Assembly (NCBI RefSeq): GCF_007786475.1
Contig: NZ_VNJJ01000001.1
Span: 1-64,000 of the forward strand
DNA from: Cohnella terricola
GTDB taxonomy: Bacteria; Bacillota; Bacilli; Paenibacillales; Paenibacillaceae
Direction: 5' to 3'
DNA length: 64,000 bases
Position numbers and translations under genes: made by a program. How positions within the stretch are numbered: the stretch's first letter is position 1; each line of letters opens with the position of its first letter. Shown one piece after another: positions 18,400 through 27,575 of this stretch. The notes beneath the pieces are model-generated. The model did no database searches. It worked only from the letters and a program-made list of their open reading frames with translations, and had not been told where the DNA came from.

Positions 18400-19221
18400 A
18401 TGGTCACCCAAGATTGGTTAACTGACGCCGTACTTTATATTTATGCCCTGAGTCTGCTGTTTTTCGTGTCCGACGCCGCTTCCGGCAACCGGAGCGCGAG
18501 AAAAGTCGGAACAGGGCTGCTTGTTTTTGTGTGGGTTCTTCAAGGCGTATTTTTGCTCGCGCTCCTGATTAAGCGTTTCACCGTTCCAGAGATCACGCTA
18601 AAGGACTTTTTGTTTGTCGTTTCCTGGCTGCTCGTTTCGGCTTCGTTTATATTGAATCGCATCATTAGGGCCGAACTGCTGGTGCTTCTGGTGAACGCGG
18701 TCGGGTTCGCGGTGCTTGCTCTTAATCTCATTCAGCGACCGCACCGCGCGATAGAGCTGGAGCCGTGGGAAGTCGCCCGCAGGCTGCTGATCGTTCATGT
18801 TAGCTTGATTACTTTGGCATTCGCTCTATTAACGATTACAGCCATTTTAGGAGTTATGTATCTTTTTCTGCATCGTAAGCTTAAATCCAAGAATTGGACG
18901 CACGTCATGAGCCGAATGCCCAGCTTGGAATGGATCGACCGATTCGCTTATCGGATTGGACTCATCGGCGTGCCGTTGCTGCTTCTATCGCTATCGACGG
19001 GAACCGCTGCGCTGCTGCAAGACAGGAATCCGGCAAAGCTGCTGGACGAGAGGGTGCTGCTTTCCTTCGCGGCGGGATTAATTTACGTTGTATACTTGGT
19101 TCGCCGAATGAAATCCCAAGATGACGGAACGCGGCTTGCCCTGTGGAATTTGCTGGCGTATGTGCTGCTGGTCTTTGGATTCTTCGCCAGCTCGGGTTCA
19201 TCGTTTCACAAGATCGTATAA
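18400..19221 (+). CDS. hemX: HemX-like cytochrome c assembly family membrane protein
   Basis: A 273-residue integral membrane protein with about eight hydrophobic segments. It belongs to the CcsA/HemX group by length, topology and position. In B. subtilis HemX lies directly after hemA and lowers the cellular amount of HemA. The protein lacks an obvious complete WWD-type heme-handling motif. The ATG at 18400 follows GGAGG at 18385-18389; 31 bp separate it from hemA, so it is cotranscribed. Confidence 0.85.
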   Translation: MVTQDWLTDAVLYIYALSLLFFVSDAASGNRSARKVGTGLLVFVWVLQGVFLLALLIKRFTVPEITLKDFLFVVSWLLVSASFILNRIIRAELLVLLVNAVGFAVLALNLIQRPHRAIELEPWEVARRLLIVHVSLITLAFALLTITAILGVMYLFLHRKLKSKNWTHVMSRMPSLEWIDRFAYRIGLIGVPLLLLSLSTGTAALLQDRNPAKLLDERVLLSFAAGLIYVVYLVRRMKSQDDGTRLALWNLLAYVLLVFGFFASSGSSFHKIV

Positions 19222-19242
19222 GCCGGAGAGGGGAGCCGTCAT

Positions 19243-19899
19243 ATGGCCGAATGGTATCCGCTGCTTCTGAAGCTAGAAGGGAAAACATGCGTCGTGTTCG
19301 GCGGCGGCCCCGTTGCGGAGCGCAAAGCGGGCGGATTGCTGCAAGCGAACGCCGACGTGCGTATCGTTAGCCCCAGAATAACGGTAACGCTGCGGGAATG
19401 GGCGGACGCCGGGCGATTGCACTGGGAAGAGCGGGAAGCCGAAGACGGCGACGTCGATGATGCCGTCCTTGTTTTTGCGGCTACGAATCGTCCGGAAATC
19501 AATCGCAGGATGTGCGAGCTCGCCAGACGGAGGGCGATTCCGGCGAATATCGCAGATGAAGGCGAAGAAGGGGATTTTCTCGTACCCGCGGTGCTGCGAA
19601 GAGGCGGGCTCGTCTTGACCGCGAGCGCTACAGGCGCAAGCCCGGCGCTTGCGACGCGTATTATCGACGAACTTGCCGTGCGGTACGGGCAGGAATACAA
19701 TGAGAACATCGAAGTGCTTAAAATCATTCGCTCGATCGTCAAGGCCGAAGTGCCCGATCCGGCCGAACGTCGCGAGCTTCTTCAAGCGGCCGTGACCGAC
19801 GAAGCGTTAAGCGAGTGGCGATCGACTTCTTGGCAGAACGATAAGAGCAGGCTCGTCGCTAGACTGCGGCAGAGAGCCAACGACCGAAGGGATAGATAA
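19243..19899 (+). CDS. Precorrin-2 dehydrogenase (siroheme synthase N-domain type)
   Basis: This 218-residue protein oxidises precorrin-2 to sirohydrochlorin on the siroheme branch. The NAD site [13 protein letters not shown] lies at residues 17-29. The family segment [28 protein letters not shown] follows near 107, with a C-terminal helical domain. It corresponds to YlnF of B. subtilis, or to the N-terminal part of CysG without the methyltransferase. Whether it also inserts iron cannot be read from the sequence. The methyltransferase partner is encoded two genes downstream in the cobA-hemD fusion. GAGGGGAG precedes the ATG. Confidence 0.9.
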   Translation: MAEWYPLLLKLEGKTCVVFGGGPVAERKAGGLLQANADVRIVSPRITVTLREWADAGRLHWEEREAEDGDVDDAVLVFAATNRPEINRRMCELARRRAIPANIADEGEEGDFLVPAVLRRGGLVLTASATGASPALATRIIDELAVRYGQEYNENIEVLKIIRSIVKAEVPDPAERRELLQAAVTDEALSEWRSTSWQNDKSRLVARLRQRANDRRDR

Positions 19900-19903
19900 C
19901 TCT

Positions 19904-20842
19904 ATGCGCAATATTATTGTAGGATCCAGGCAAAGCGCGCTTGCGCTGACGCAAACGAACCAAACGATTCAATTGTTGAAGGATTTGTGCGAAAAAGAGG
20001 GGCTTGCTTATACGTTCGAAGTGAAGCCTATCGTCACCCGGGGAGACCGCATTCTGGACGTTACGCTCTCCAAAGTCGGGGGCAAAGGACTTTTCGTTAA
20101 AGAAATCGAAGAGGCGCTGTTAAACGGAACGATCGACTTGGCGATTCACAGCATGAAGGACATGCCTTTCGAGCTGCCTGAGGGGCTCGTCATCGGCGCG
20201 ATACCCGAACGGGAGGATCCGCGGGATTGTATCGTAAGCCGAGAAGGCAAGCTGCTTTCCGAATTGCCGCAAGGCGCGAAGATCGGAACCAGCAGCCTTC
20301 GCCGGTCTGCCCAACTTCAGGCGTACAGGCCGGACTTTCGAATCGAATCCATGCGCGGGAATATCGATACGCGCTTGAGGAAGCTGGAAGAGGAAGGTTT
20401 TGACGCGATTCTTCTCGCGGCTGCCGGGTTGCATCGGATGGGCTGGAAGGATCGCATTACCGAATATTTGTCTCCGGATATTTGTTTACCGGCGGTTGGA
20501 CAAGGGGCGCTCGCCATTGAATGCCGCGGAAGCGACGAGGAAGTGCTTGCGCTCCTCGGATTGCTGAACGATACGGCTACCGCGCGTGCCGTAGCGGCAG
20601 AACGCCGTCTTCTCGGCATGCTTAACGGAGGCTGCCAAGTGCCGATCGGGGCGTACGCCCAACTGGAGACGGATGATGCGGAAGGTTCGATCGTATTGAA
20701 CGGACTCGTTGCGTCTCCGGACGGGAGCCGCTTGCTAAAAGAGGCGGCATCCGGCGCGGAGCCGCTTCAAGTCGGTTCCGAAGCGGCCGAGGCTTTACTG
20801 CGCCGCGGAGCAGACGTCATACTGGCTGAAGCAAGGGAGTGA
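19904..20842 (+). CDS. hemC: Hydroxymethylbilane synthase (porphobilinogen deaminase)
   Basis: HemC joins four porphobilinogens into hydroxymethylbilane. The 312-residue protein has the arginine-rich substrate segment [10 protein letters not shown] near 129-138 and the catalytic aspartate segment DLAIHSMKD at 79-87. Cys244 in [10 protein letters not shown] is the attachment site of the dipyrromethane cofactor. It starts 4 bp after the preceding gene's stop codon, and the next gene follows within 6 bp, indicating tight operon coupling. Confidence 0.97.
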   Translation: MRNIIVGSRQSALALTQTNQTIQLLKDLCEKEGLAYTFEVKPIVTRGDRILDVTLSKVGGKGLFVKEIEEALLNGTIDLAIHSMKDMPFELPEGLVIGAIPEREDPRDCIVSREGKLLSELPQGAKIGTSSLRRSAQLQAYRPDFRIESMRGNIDTRLRKLEEEGFDAILLAAAGLHRMGWKDRITEYLSPDICLPAVGQGALAIECRGSDEEVLALLGLLNDTATARAVAAERRLLGMLNGGCQVPIGAYAQLETDDAEGSIVLNGLVASPDGSRLLKEAASGAEPLQVGSEAAEALLRRGADVILAEARE

Positions 20843-20847
20843 GCCGG

Positions 20848-22401
20848 ATGGATAAGGGGATCGTCTATTTGGTCGGAGCGGGTCCTGGAGATCCGAAGCT
20901 GATCACCGTCCGCGGGTTGGAGGCTCTGAAGCGTTCGGACGTTATCGTCTACGACAGGCTGGCCAGCCCGCAACTGCTGAATTACACGAAGCCGGATGCG
21001 GAGAGAATCTACGTCGGCAAGCTTCCCGATCGCCATACGATGAAACAAGAGGAGATCAATCAACTGTTGGTCGATCTTGCGCTTCAGGGCAAAACCGTCA
21101 TTCGCCTGAAAGGCGGGGATCCGACCGTATTCGGTCGGGTCGGCGAAGAAGCGGAGCTATTGCACAGAAACGGAATCCTATACGAAATTATCCCTGGCAT
21201 CACTTCGGCGATTGCGGTGCCAGCATATGCGGGGATACCCGTCACGCATCGCGATCTGGCCTCATCTTTTTCTGTCATTACCGGACACGAAAGCCCGGAA
21301 AAGCTGGATCATTCGATCTACTGGGACAAGGTGACGAACGCCACCGGAACGCTCGTGTTCCTGATGGGCGTGGCCAAGATCGGATATATCAGCGATCAAC
21401 TGATCAGGCACGGGCGCTCGCCGGATACTCCCGTCGCGCTCGTTCAGTGGGGCACGAGAGCGGAACAGAGGACAGTTACCGGCATTCTTAGCGATATAGA
21501 AGCTAAAGTCAAAGCCGCCAATCTGCAGCCGCCTGCGGTTATTATCGTCGGCGACGTCGTCAAGCAGCGGGCAACGCTGTCTTGGGTCGAGAAGAAACCT
21601 TTGTTCGGACAGCGTATTCTCGTGACCCGGGCCCGATCGCAAGCGAGCGAGCTGGCGGCCAAGATCGACGAGCTCGGCGGGGAAGCTTACGAGTTTCCCG
21701 TCATCGAGACGAGGCTGCCGTCGACGAAGGAAGCGGAGTCGGCGATTGAACAGGCATTAGGAGCCGCGGAATCTTACGATTGGGTCATGCTTACAAGCAT
21801 TAACGGCGTTGATTGCTTCTTTCGCTGGCTCGACCGTTTCGGCATCGACATTCGCCGTTTCCATCGCGCGAAATTCGCCGCGGTCGGGCCGAAGACGGCC
21901 GAGGCGCTCGCTTCTCGCGGCGTTCGCGCGGATCTGCTGCCCGAAAGCTTTCGAGCGGAAGGATTGCTCGACAGCTTAAGCGGGGTCATCGCGGAAGGAC
22001 AAACGGCGTTGCTTCCAAGAGGCGACCTGGCTAGGAAGATTCTCCCCGAGGAGCTTAAGATTAGGGGCGTCAAAACGGTGGAGATCGACGTCTACGACAC
22101 CGTGCTTTCCGTTCCCGAGGACAGATGGTTGCCTGAAATGCTGGAGCGGGGTGAAATCCATACGGTCACTTTTACCAGTTCTTCGACGGTGACGAATCTG
22201 CTTGAGGCGCTTCGCCGGTTAGGCGTGCGGAATCCCGCGGAAGCGCTGAAGAGCTGCGAGATTGCCTGCATCGGGCCGGTAACGGCCAAGACGGCAGAGG
22301 CGAATGGGCTAAAAGCGACGATAGTGCCGGATACTTATACGATAGATGGTTTAGTGGAAGCGTTGGCCGACAGAAGGCGCGTTTCGAAAGGGGAAGATTA
22401 A
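20848..22401 (+). CDS. cobA-hemD: Uroporphyrinogen-III C-methyltransferase / uroporphyrinogen-III synthase fusion
   Basis: A 517-residue two-domain enzyme. Residues 1-245 are the SAM-dependent CobA domain ([32 protein letters not shown], then [19 protein letters not shown]), which makes precorrin-2. Residues 252-510 are the HemD domain ([22 protein letters not shown]), which cyclises hydroxymethylbilane to uroporphyrinogen III. The fused protein therefore makes the branch-point tetrapyrrole and can divert it to siroheme. A GTG at 20839 overlaps the hemC stop codon; AAGGGA at 20833-20838 fits the ATG at 20848 better. Similar fusions are known in other Firmicutes. Confidence 0.95.
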   Translation: MDKGIVYLVGAGPGDPKLITVRGLEALKRSDVIVYDRLASPQLLNYTKPDAERIYVGKLPDRHTMKQEEINQLLVDLALQGKTVIRLKGGDPTVFGRVGEEAELLHRNGILYEIIPGITSAIAVPAYAGIPVTHRDLASSFSVITGHESPEKLDHSIYWDKVTNATGTLVFLMGVAKIGYISDQLIRHGRSPDTPVALVQWGTRAEQRTVTGILSDIEAKVKAANLQPPAVIIVGDVVKQRATLSWVEKKPLFGQRILVTRARSQASELAAKIDELGGEAYEFPVIETRLPSTKEAESAIEQALGAAESYDWVMLTSINGVDCFFRWLDRFGIDIRRFHRAKFAAVGPKTAEALASRGVRADLLPESFRAEGLLDSLSGVIAEGQTALLPRGDLARKILPEELKIRGVKTVEIDVYDTVLSVPEDRWLPEMLERGEIHTVTFTSSSTVTNLLEALRRLGVRNPAEALKSCEIACIGPVTAKTAEANGLKATIVPDTYTIDGLVEALADRRRVSKGED

Positions 22402-22402
22402 A

Positions 22403-23392
22403 ATGGCATTTCCGACGGTCAGGCATCGCAGATTAAGAAGCTCGGCGGCCATGCGCAATCTTGTAAGGGAGACCAGCCTCGGACGAAACGACCTCATTGC
22501 TCCGATCTTCGTGACGGAAGGCGAAGGAGTTCGGGATGAGATCAGTTCGATGCCGGGCGTGTACCGGTGGTCGCTCGATACGATGGAGAAGGAATTGGCG
22601 GAGCTTGCAGGGGCGGGCATACAGTCCGTTCTTATATTCGGAATTCCGGACCATAAAGATGCAACGGGAACTTCCGCATACGACGACAACGGAATCGTGC
22701 AAAGAGCGATCCGCAAGATCAAAGCGCTCTATCCTGATTTTATTGTTGTCGCGGATACGTGCCTGTGCGAATTTACCGACCACGGCCACTGCGGTGTCGT
22801 CCATACGACAGAATGCGGAGCCGATATCGATAACGACGAATCTCTCGATCTGCTGACGAAGACGGCGGTATCCCAGGCTAAGGCGGGGGCGGATATTATC
22901 GCGCCTTCCAATATGATGGACGGGTTCGTGGCGGCCATTCGCCAAGGGCTGGACGAAGCGGGATTCAGCAATACGCCGGTCATGTCCTATTCGGTGAAGT
23001 ATTCTTCGGCATATTACGGCCCGTTCCGGGAAGCCGCCCAATCCTCGCCGCAATTCGGCGATCGCAAAACGTATCAGATGGACGCCGCGAACGCCCGCGA
23101 GGCGTTAAGAGAAGCGCGGACGGATGCGGAAGAAGGCGCGGATTTCCTAATGGTCAAGCCCGGTCTCGCCTATCTGGACATCGTCAGAATGCTGAGGGAT
23201 CGTTTCGATCTTCCCATCGTGGTCTATAACGTCAGCGCAGAGTATTCCATGGTGAAAGCGGCGGCGCTGCAAGGATGGATCGACGAGAAGGCGATCGTGT
23301 TGGAGACGTTAACGGGAATGAAACGGGCCGGAGCGGATCTGATCATCACTTATCACGCCAAGGACGCGGCGCGCTGGCTCCGGGGAGAATAG
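22403..23392 (+). CDS. hemB: Porphobilinogen synthase (delta-aminolevulinate dehydratase)
   Basis: HemB condenses two 5-aminolevulinate molecules to porphobilinogen. The 329-residue enzyme has both active-site lysines, Lys199 ([12 protein letters not shown]) and Lys252 ([11 protein letters not shown]). The cysteine triad Cys120, Cys122 and Cys130 ([13 protein letters not shown]) marks it as a zinc-dependent type. The ATG lies 2 bp after the previous stop codon and follows GAAAGGGGAAG. Confidence 0.97.
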   Translation: MAFPTVRHRRLRSSAAMRNLVRETSLGRNDLIAPIFVTEGEGVRDEISSMPGVYRWSLDTMEKELAELAGAGIQSVLIFGIPDHKDATGTSAYDDNGIVQRAIRKIKALYPDFIVVADTCLCEFTDHGHCGVVHTTECGADIDNDESLDLLTKTAVSQAKAGADIIAPSNMMDGFVAAIRQGLDEAGFSNTPVMSYSVKYSSAYYGPFREAAQSSPQFGDRKTYQMDAANAREALREARTDAEEGADFLMVKPGLAYLDIVRMLRDRFDLPIVVYNVSAEYSMVKAAALQGWIDEKAIVLETLTGMKRAGADLIITYHAKDAARWLRGE

Positions 23393-23460
23393 CGGGACGA
23401 GACGTGAACTCCAAGCGGCAAAAATGCGTTATCCAATTCTAATCGCAGGATGTGACGATA

Positions 23461-24762
23461 ATGAGCGAAAATCATCAAATCCGTATCGATTCCAAATCCA
23501 AGGCGGCTTTCGAGAAGGCGAAGCGCGTCATCCCAGGCGGGGTAAACAGTCCCGTCCGCGCCTTTAAATCCGTCGAATTGACTCCCCTCGTCATCGAACG
23601 TGGCGAAGGCAGCCGGATTACGGACATCGACGGCCAGACGTATATCGATTATGTGCTTTCCTGGGGACCTCTGATCGCAGGCCACGCCCATCCGGAAGTG
23701 GTTGAAGCGATCAAGAGGACCGCCGAGAAAGGAACGAGCTTTGGCGCTCCGACCGAACTCGAGACGCTGATGGCAGAGCTTGTATGCGAGAGGGTGCCTT
23801 CCGTTGACGTCGTGCGGATGGTCAATTCTGGAACGGAAGCGACCATGAGCGCGCTGCGTCTTGCCCGCGGGTACACGAAACGGAGCAAAATTTTGAAGTT
23901 CGAAGGCTCCTATCACGGTCATGCCGACAGTTTGCTCATTAAAGCCGGTTCCGGCGTCGCGACATTGGGATTGCCCGACAGTCCTGGCGTACCGGAAAGT
24001 GTGGCGTTGCATACGTTAACGGTTCCATACAATGACCTGGAATCCGTTAAACTCGCGTTCGAACGTTTTGGCGAAGAGATCGCTGCGGTTATCGTCGAAC
24101 CGGTCGCCGGCAATATGGGCGTCGTCCCTCCTCTTCCCGGCTTCTTGTCCGGATTGAGAGAACTCACGACCCAATACGGAAGCTTGCTCATTTTCGACGA
24201 AGTGATGACAGGATTCCGGGTGAATATCAATTGCGCGCAAGGCTTGTACGGCGTAACGCCGGACTTGACTTGCATGGGCAAGGTTATCGGCGGCGGACTG
24301 CCGGTAGGCGCATACGGCGGGAAAAGAGAGATCATGGAGCATATGGCTCCGGTCGGTCCGATCTATCAAGCCGGAACGCTATCGGGTAATCCGCTCGCGA
24401 TGGCAGCGGGGTATACGACGTTAAAGCTGATGACGGAGGAAGCCTATCAGCTGCTGGAGCGTCTGTCCTCCCGCTTGCAGGCGGGGCTTGAGCGTAACGC
24501 CAAGGAGCACGGCGTTCCGATGACGATCAACCGCGTAGGCTCGATGGTGTGTCCGTTCTTCACGGACAAGCATGTCATCAATTACGACATCGCCAAGACG
24601 GCCAACACGGAACGCTTCCGCACCGTGTTCCGCAAGCTTCTCGACCATGGCGTCAATATCGCGCCGTCTCCGTTCGAAGGTTTGTTCGTATCTACGGCCC
24701 ATACGGAGAACGACATCGATTTGACGATCGAGGCGCATAGGTTGGCTTTGTCAAAGCTATAG
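23461..24762 (+). CDS. hemL: Glutamate-1-semialdehyde 2,1-aminomutase
   Basis: HemL converts glutamate-1-semialdehyde to 5-aminolevulinate with a PLP cofactor. The 433-residue protein is a class III aminotransferase fold. The PLP lysine is Lys274 in [34 protein letters not shown] and FDEVMTGFR are the other cofactor-site segments. A GTG at 23452 overlaps the ribosome site, so the ATG at 23461 is preferred. It closes the hem operon, with a strong terminator 18 bp after its stop codon. Confidence 0.97.
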   Translation: MSENHQIRIDSKSKAAFEKAKRVIPGGVNSPVRAFKSVELTPLVIERGEGSRITDIDGQTYIDYVLSWGPLIAGHAHPEVVEAIKRTAEKGTSFGAPTELETLMAELVCERVPSVDVVRMVNSGTEATMSALRLARGYTKRSKILKFEGSYHGHADSLLIKAGSGVATLGLPDSPGVPESVALHTLTVPYNDLESVKLAFERFGEEIAAVIVEPVAGNMGVVPPLPGFLSGLRELTTQYGSLLIFDEVMTGFRVNINCAQGLYGVTPDLTCMGKVIGGGLPVGAYGGKREIMEHMAPVGPIYQAGTLSGNPLAMAAGYTTLKLMTEEAYQLLERLSSRLQAGLERNAKEHGVPMTINRVGSMVCPFFTDKHVINYDIAKTANTERFRTVFRKLLDHGVNIAPSPFEGLFVSTAHTENDIDLTIEAHRLALSKL

Positions 24763-24779
24763 GACACCTGCGCTGCAAT

Positions 24780-24823
24780 AAGGTACAGATTCTCTTGAAT
24801 TTGAAGAGATCTGTACCTTTTTT
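24780..24823 (+). terminator. Intrinsic terminator of the hem operon
   Basis: AAGGTACAGAT pairs with ATCTGTACCTT, extended inward by TCTCTT/GAAGAGA, and is followed by TTTTTT. Confidence 0.95.
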
Positions 24824-24841
24824 AACATATCAGAAAGTAAA

Positions 24842-25725
24842 AAACTCGCTATAGGAGCGTGCCAGCCACTACTTGTTCGCTCCCCGGGTGATTAGTGATG
24901 AAAAACATCATACTTCTGCTTTGTGGGGTGTTGGTAGAGAGCAAGTATGATGAAAAACATCGCTATAGGAGCGCGTGCCAGCCACTATTTGTTCGATTCC
25001 CGGGTGATTAGTGATGAAAAACATCATACTTTCGCCTCGAGGGGCGCCGGTAGGGATCAAGTACGATGAAAAACATCGCTATAGGAGCGTGCCAGCCACT
25101 ACTTGTTCGATTCCCGGGTGATTAGTGATGAAAAACATCATACTTTCGCCTCGAGGAGCGCCGGTAGGGAGCAAGTATGATGAAAAAACTCGCTATAGGA
25201 GCGTGCCAGCCACTACTTGTTCGCTCCCCGGGTGATTAGTGATGAAAAACATCATACTTCTGCTTTGTGGAGCGCCGGTAGGGAGCAAGTATGATGAAAA
25301 ACATCGCTATAGGAGCGTGCCAGCCACTACTTGTTCGATTCCCGGGTGCTTTGTGATGAAAAATATCATACTTTCGCCTCGAGGAGCGCCGGTAGGGAGC
25401 AAGTTCTATGAAAAACATCGCTATAGGAGCGTGCCAGCCACTACTTGTTCGCTCCCCGGGTGATTAGTGATGAAAAACATCATACTTTCGCCTCGAGGAG
25501 CGCCGGTAGGGAGCAAGTACGATGAAAAACATCGCTATGGGAGCGTGCAAGCCACTACTTGTTCGCTCCCCGGGTGATTAGTGATGAAAAACATCATACT
25601 TTCGCCTCGAGGAGCGCCGGTAGAGAGCAAGTATGATGAAAAACATCGCTATAGGAGCGTGCCAGCCACTATTTGTTCGATTCCCGGGTGCTTTGTGAGG
25701 TGCTGGTAGAGAGCAAGAATGATAA
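24842..25725. repeat. Tandem array of about 7.7 copies of a 114-bp unit
   Basis: The segment GTGATGAAAAACATC recurs at 24895, 25011, 25125, 25239, 25353, 25467 and 25581, so the period is 114 bp (116 once); a truncated copy ends near 25725. Each unit carries two copies of the small palindrome GATG, AAAAA, CATC, spaced 52 and 62 bp. Around them CATCATACTT and AAGTATGATG form a 10-bp inverted repeat about 30 bp apart, and GGAGCG pairs with CGCTCC across another stretch. Short open frames cross the array but lack credible starts. No gene lies between 24763 and 25839. Confidence 0.93.
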
Positions 25726-25743
25726 GGGTTGTTTGCATTTTCA

Positions 25744-25772
25744 GTCATGCCCGCTTCTCCCCGGCATATAGA
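25744..25772 (+). promoter_or_regulatory. Possible SigE-type promoter for spoVID
   Basis: GTCATGCC at 25744-25751 and CATATAGA at 25765-25772 resemble the SigE -35 and -10 elements with a 13-bp gap. spoVID is in the SigE regulon of B. subtilis. Confidence 0.35.
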
Positions 25773-25839
25773 TAAATAATGAATTGTAAAGGTCCCGGTC
25801 GCATCGATCGGGTGCTTATGCCGAAGGGAGGACTTCGTC

Positions 25840-27072
25840 GTGACGGACCAGTTGAACGGGTTGCGATTCGATATTTACGAGCGCGTGCACTTGCCTGACG
25901 ATGTAGCCGCAATCGAGGAGCTCGAGGAGATCGAATTGGTGCCTCATATGCAGGCATTGCCACAAGATGATCAAGTGCTTTTGAGAGGGCATTTGCTGTT
26001 GTCTGGAATTTACCGCTCTCAGGAATCCTCAGGAGTGTCTCAACTTGAGCATTGGATTCCGGTCGAAATCTCGCTTCCCCTTAATCGGATTGAAAGCGTG
26101 GAGGAATTGGCCGTAGAGATCGATAATTTCGACGTGGATTTAATGACGACGCGATCGCTCAACGTGACGGGGGTTCTAGCGCTACGCGGGCTGCAGATGC
26201 AATCCGCGCAAAGTCCGATATGGAGGGACGACAGCTTTACTGTCGTGCACCAGGCGATGGATAGCGAACAGGACGATCAAGAGGACAGAATTCATCAGGC
26301 GCAATATGATGCGGACGGGGCGATCGTCGAGAAAGCATCTTTTTCCTCGCCCGCCTTGAACGAGCAGATCGAACAGGGCAGGGAAGACGAATGGGGGCTG
26401 CAGCAGGAGATCGACTCGTTGACCTCGCACGAATCCGCCGGAGAAAGCAAGGAGAACGGGTGGCTGTCGATGTTCCAGCATCTGGAGGAAGCCAGAGCGG
26501 ACGAAACGGAAGATGAGCTTATGCCGGAACTGCACGAAGTTTCGGTTTCGAATGACGGCGAAATTCCATTGTGGGGGGACTTGACGAAGGAACGGATCGA
26601 AGAGTCGACGTTCCTGGTTGAACCCGAGCTCGTTCAAGAGCCTGACGCGGTATCGGAGGCCGTCGAGGAAATACCCGATGTCAAGGTCGCGCTTGGCGGC
26701 AAACCGCTTGAATCGGTAGCCGCGCCGCAGCAGACGGGAGTAGGGCTGCTCTCTCAATTGGGAGAGAAAGGCGCCAAACGAGAAGCGGAACTCCGTATTC
26801 AGGAAGCCGCGTTGGCCGAAGAGCAGGCGAAGCAATCCGGCGGTTCGTCTCAGAATTCAAGTACCGGAGACGAATTGGAATGGACGCGGCTATTCCTGAA
26901 CAACGGTGCGGAGACGAACGCCTTCAAAAAAGTGAGAATGTGCATCGTGCAAAGGGAAGAAACACTCGATCTGATCGCGGATAGATACCACATTCAGCCG
27001 AGAGAGCTTCAGTTATACAATCGCCTGCAAGAGCCCTATTTGTCCGAAGGGCAAGTGCTTTATATCCCATAG
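25840..27072 (+). CDS. spoVID: SpoVID, spore coat encasement protein
   Basis: SpoVID is a morphogenetic coat protein made in the mother cell; it is needed for coat layers to surround the forespore. The 410-residue product has the conserved N-terminal beta-rich domain (RFDIYERVHLPDDVAAIEELEEIELVPH). A long acidic low-complexity middle (about 140-350, many Glu and Asp) follows. A LysM domain occupies the last 45 residues (VQREETLDLIADRYHIQPRELQLYNRL). The start is a GTG behind AGGGAGGA at 25825-25832. Its position between hemL and valS matches B. subtilis, but the ysxE gene found there next to spoVID is absent. Confidence 0.93.
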   Translation: MTDQLNGLRFDIYERVHLPDDVAAIEELEEIELVPHMQALPQDDQVLLRGHLLLSGIYRSQESSGVSQLEHWIPVEISLPLNRIESVEELAVEIDNFDVDLMTTRSLNVTGVLALRGLQMQSAQSPIWRDDSFTVVHQAMDSEQDDQEDRIHQAQYDADGAIVEKASFSSPALNEQIEQGREDEWGLQQEIDSLTSHESAGESKENGWLSMFQHLEEARADETEDELMPELHEVSVSNDGEIPLWGDLTKERIEESTFLVEPELVQEPDAVSEAVEEIPDVKVALGGKPLESVAAPQQTGVGLLSQLGEKGAKREAELRIQEAALAEEQAKQSGGSSQNSSTGDELEWTRLFLNNGAETNAFKKVRMCIVQREETLDLIADRYHIQPRELQLYNRLQEPYLSEGQVLYIP

Positions 27073-27083
27073 AAATCCGATGG

Positions 27084-27120
27084 CCGTCCTCGCGTCGATT
27101 CGACGAGGACGGTTTTTTTT
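27084..27120 (+). terminator. Intrinsic terminator after spoVID
   Basis: CCGTCCTCG plus CGTCG pairs with CGACGAGGACGG (one CG bulge) and is followed by eight T. Confidence 0.95.
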
Positions 27121-27205
27121 GCCGTTAATCGGGTCTCTGCTATCGAAGTCATACATGGTTGCTTTAATCGGCAACGGCTGTCGTAGCCCGGCGAATTCAA
27201 TCATA

Positions 27206-27234
27206 TTGACTCCAATACGGGCGAAGGGTAAAAT
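27206..27234 (+). promoter_or_regulatory. SigA promoter of the valS T-box leader
   Basis: TTGACT at 27206-27211 and TAAAAT at 27229-27234 have a 17-bp spacer, just upstream of the T-box Stem I. Confidence 0.7.
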
Positions 27235-27261
27235 AATTACATTAACACAGATAGGGAATAG

Positions 27262-27520
27262 CAGTCTGACCGTCCATCAGAGAGCGGAACCGCTGCATGA
27301 GCCAGCGCTGAGAGGTTCCGCGGGATTACGTTCCGCTGCAAGTCGCCCTGGAGTTTCTTGCTTGAAAACCGGCAATTCGCCGGCGAAGTAGAGCAGGACG
27401 GTTGCAACCGTTACTTTGCGGAGAGTGCCGTCGCGGTGCGTAATGATCGACCGGACGGAACGAAGGTGGTACCACGGAAGTTTACCTTTCGTCCTTTGCG
27501 GCGGGAGGTTTTTGTTTTGT
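27262..27520 (+). promoter_or_regulatory. T-box riboswitch, valine specifier, upstream of valS
   Basis: The hallmark T-box sequence AAGGTGGTACCACGG lies at about 27463-27477. The base of Stem I pairs GACCGTCC (27268-27274 region) with GGACGGTT near 27397. The specifier loop GAAGTAGAG holds GTA at 27388-27390, a valine codon, agreeing with the gene it precedes. The terminator alternative pairs the GGACG...GAAGGT side with ACCTTTCGTCC, followed by GGTTTTTGTTTTG. Uncharged tRNA-Val should stabilise the antiterminator and allow valS transcription. This is family knowledge applied to clear sequence motifs. Confidence 0.93.
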
Positions 27521-27575
27521 TTGCCGCTTGTAATACGCGGCTGTCGAATCGATGTCTCTTGGAGGTTGTCCACAA

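Noticed and set aside
25239..25463. Short open frames inside the 114-bp array on both strands
   Set aside because: Repeat-derived peptides; no ribosome site and no similarity to any protein type.
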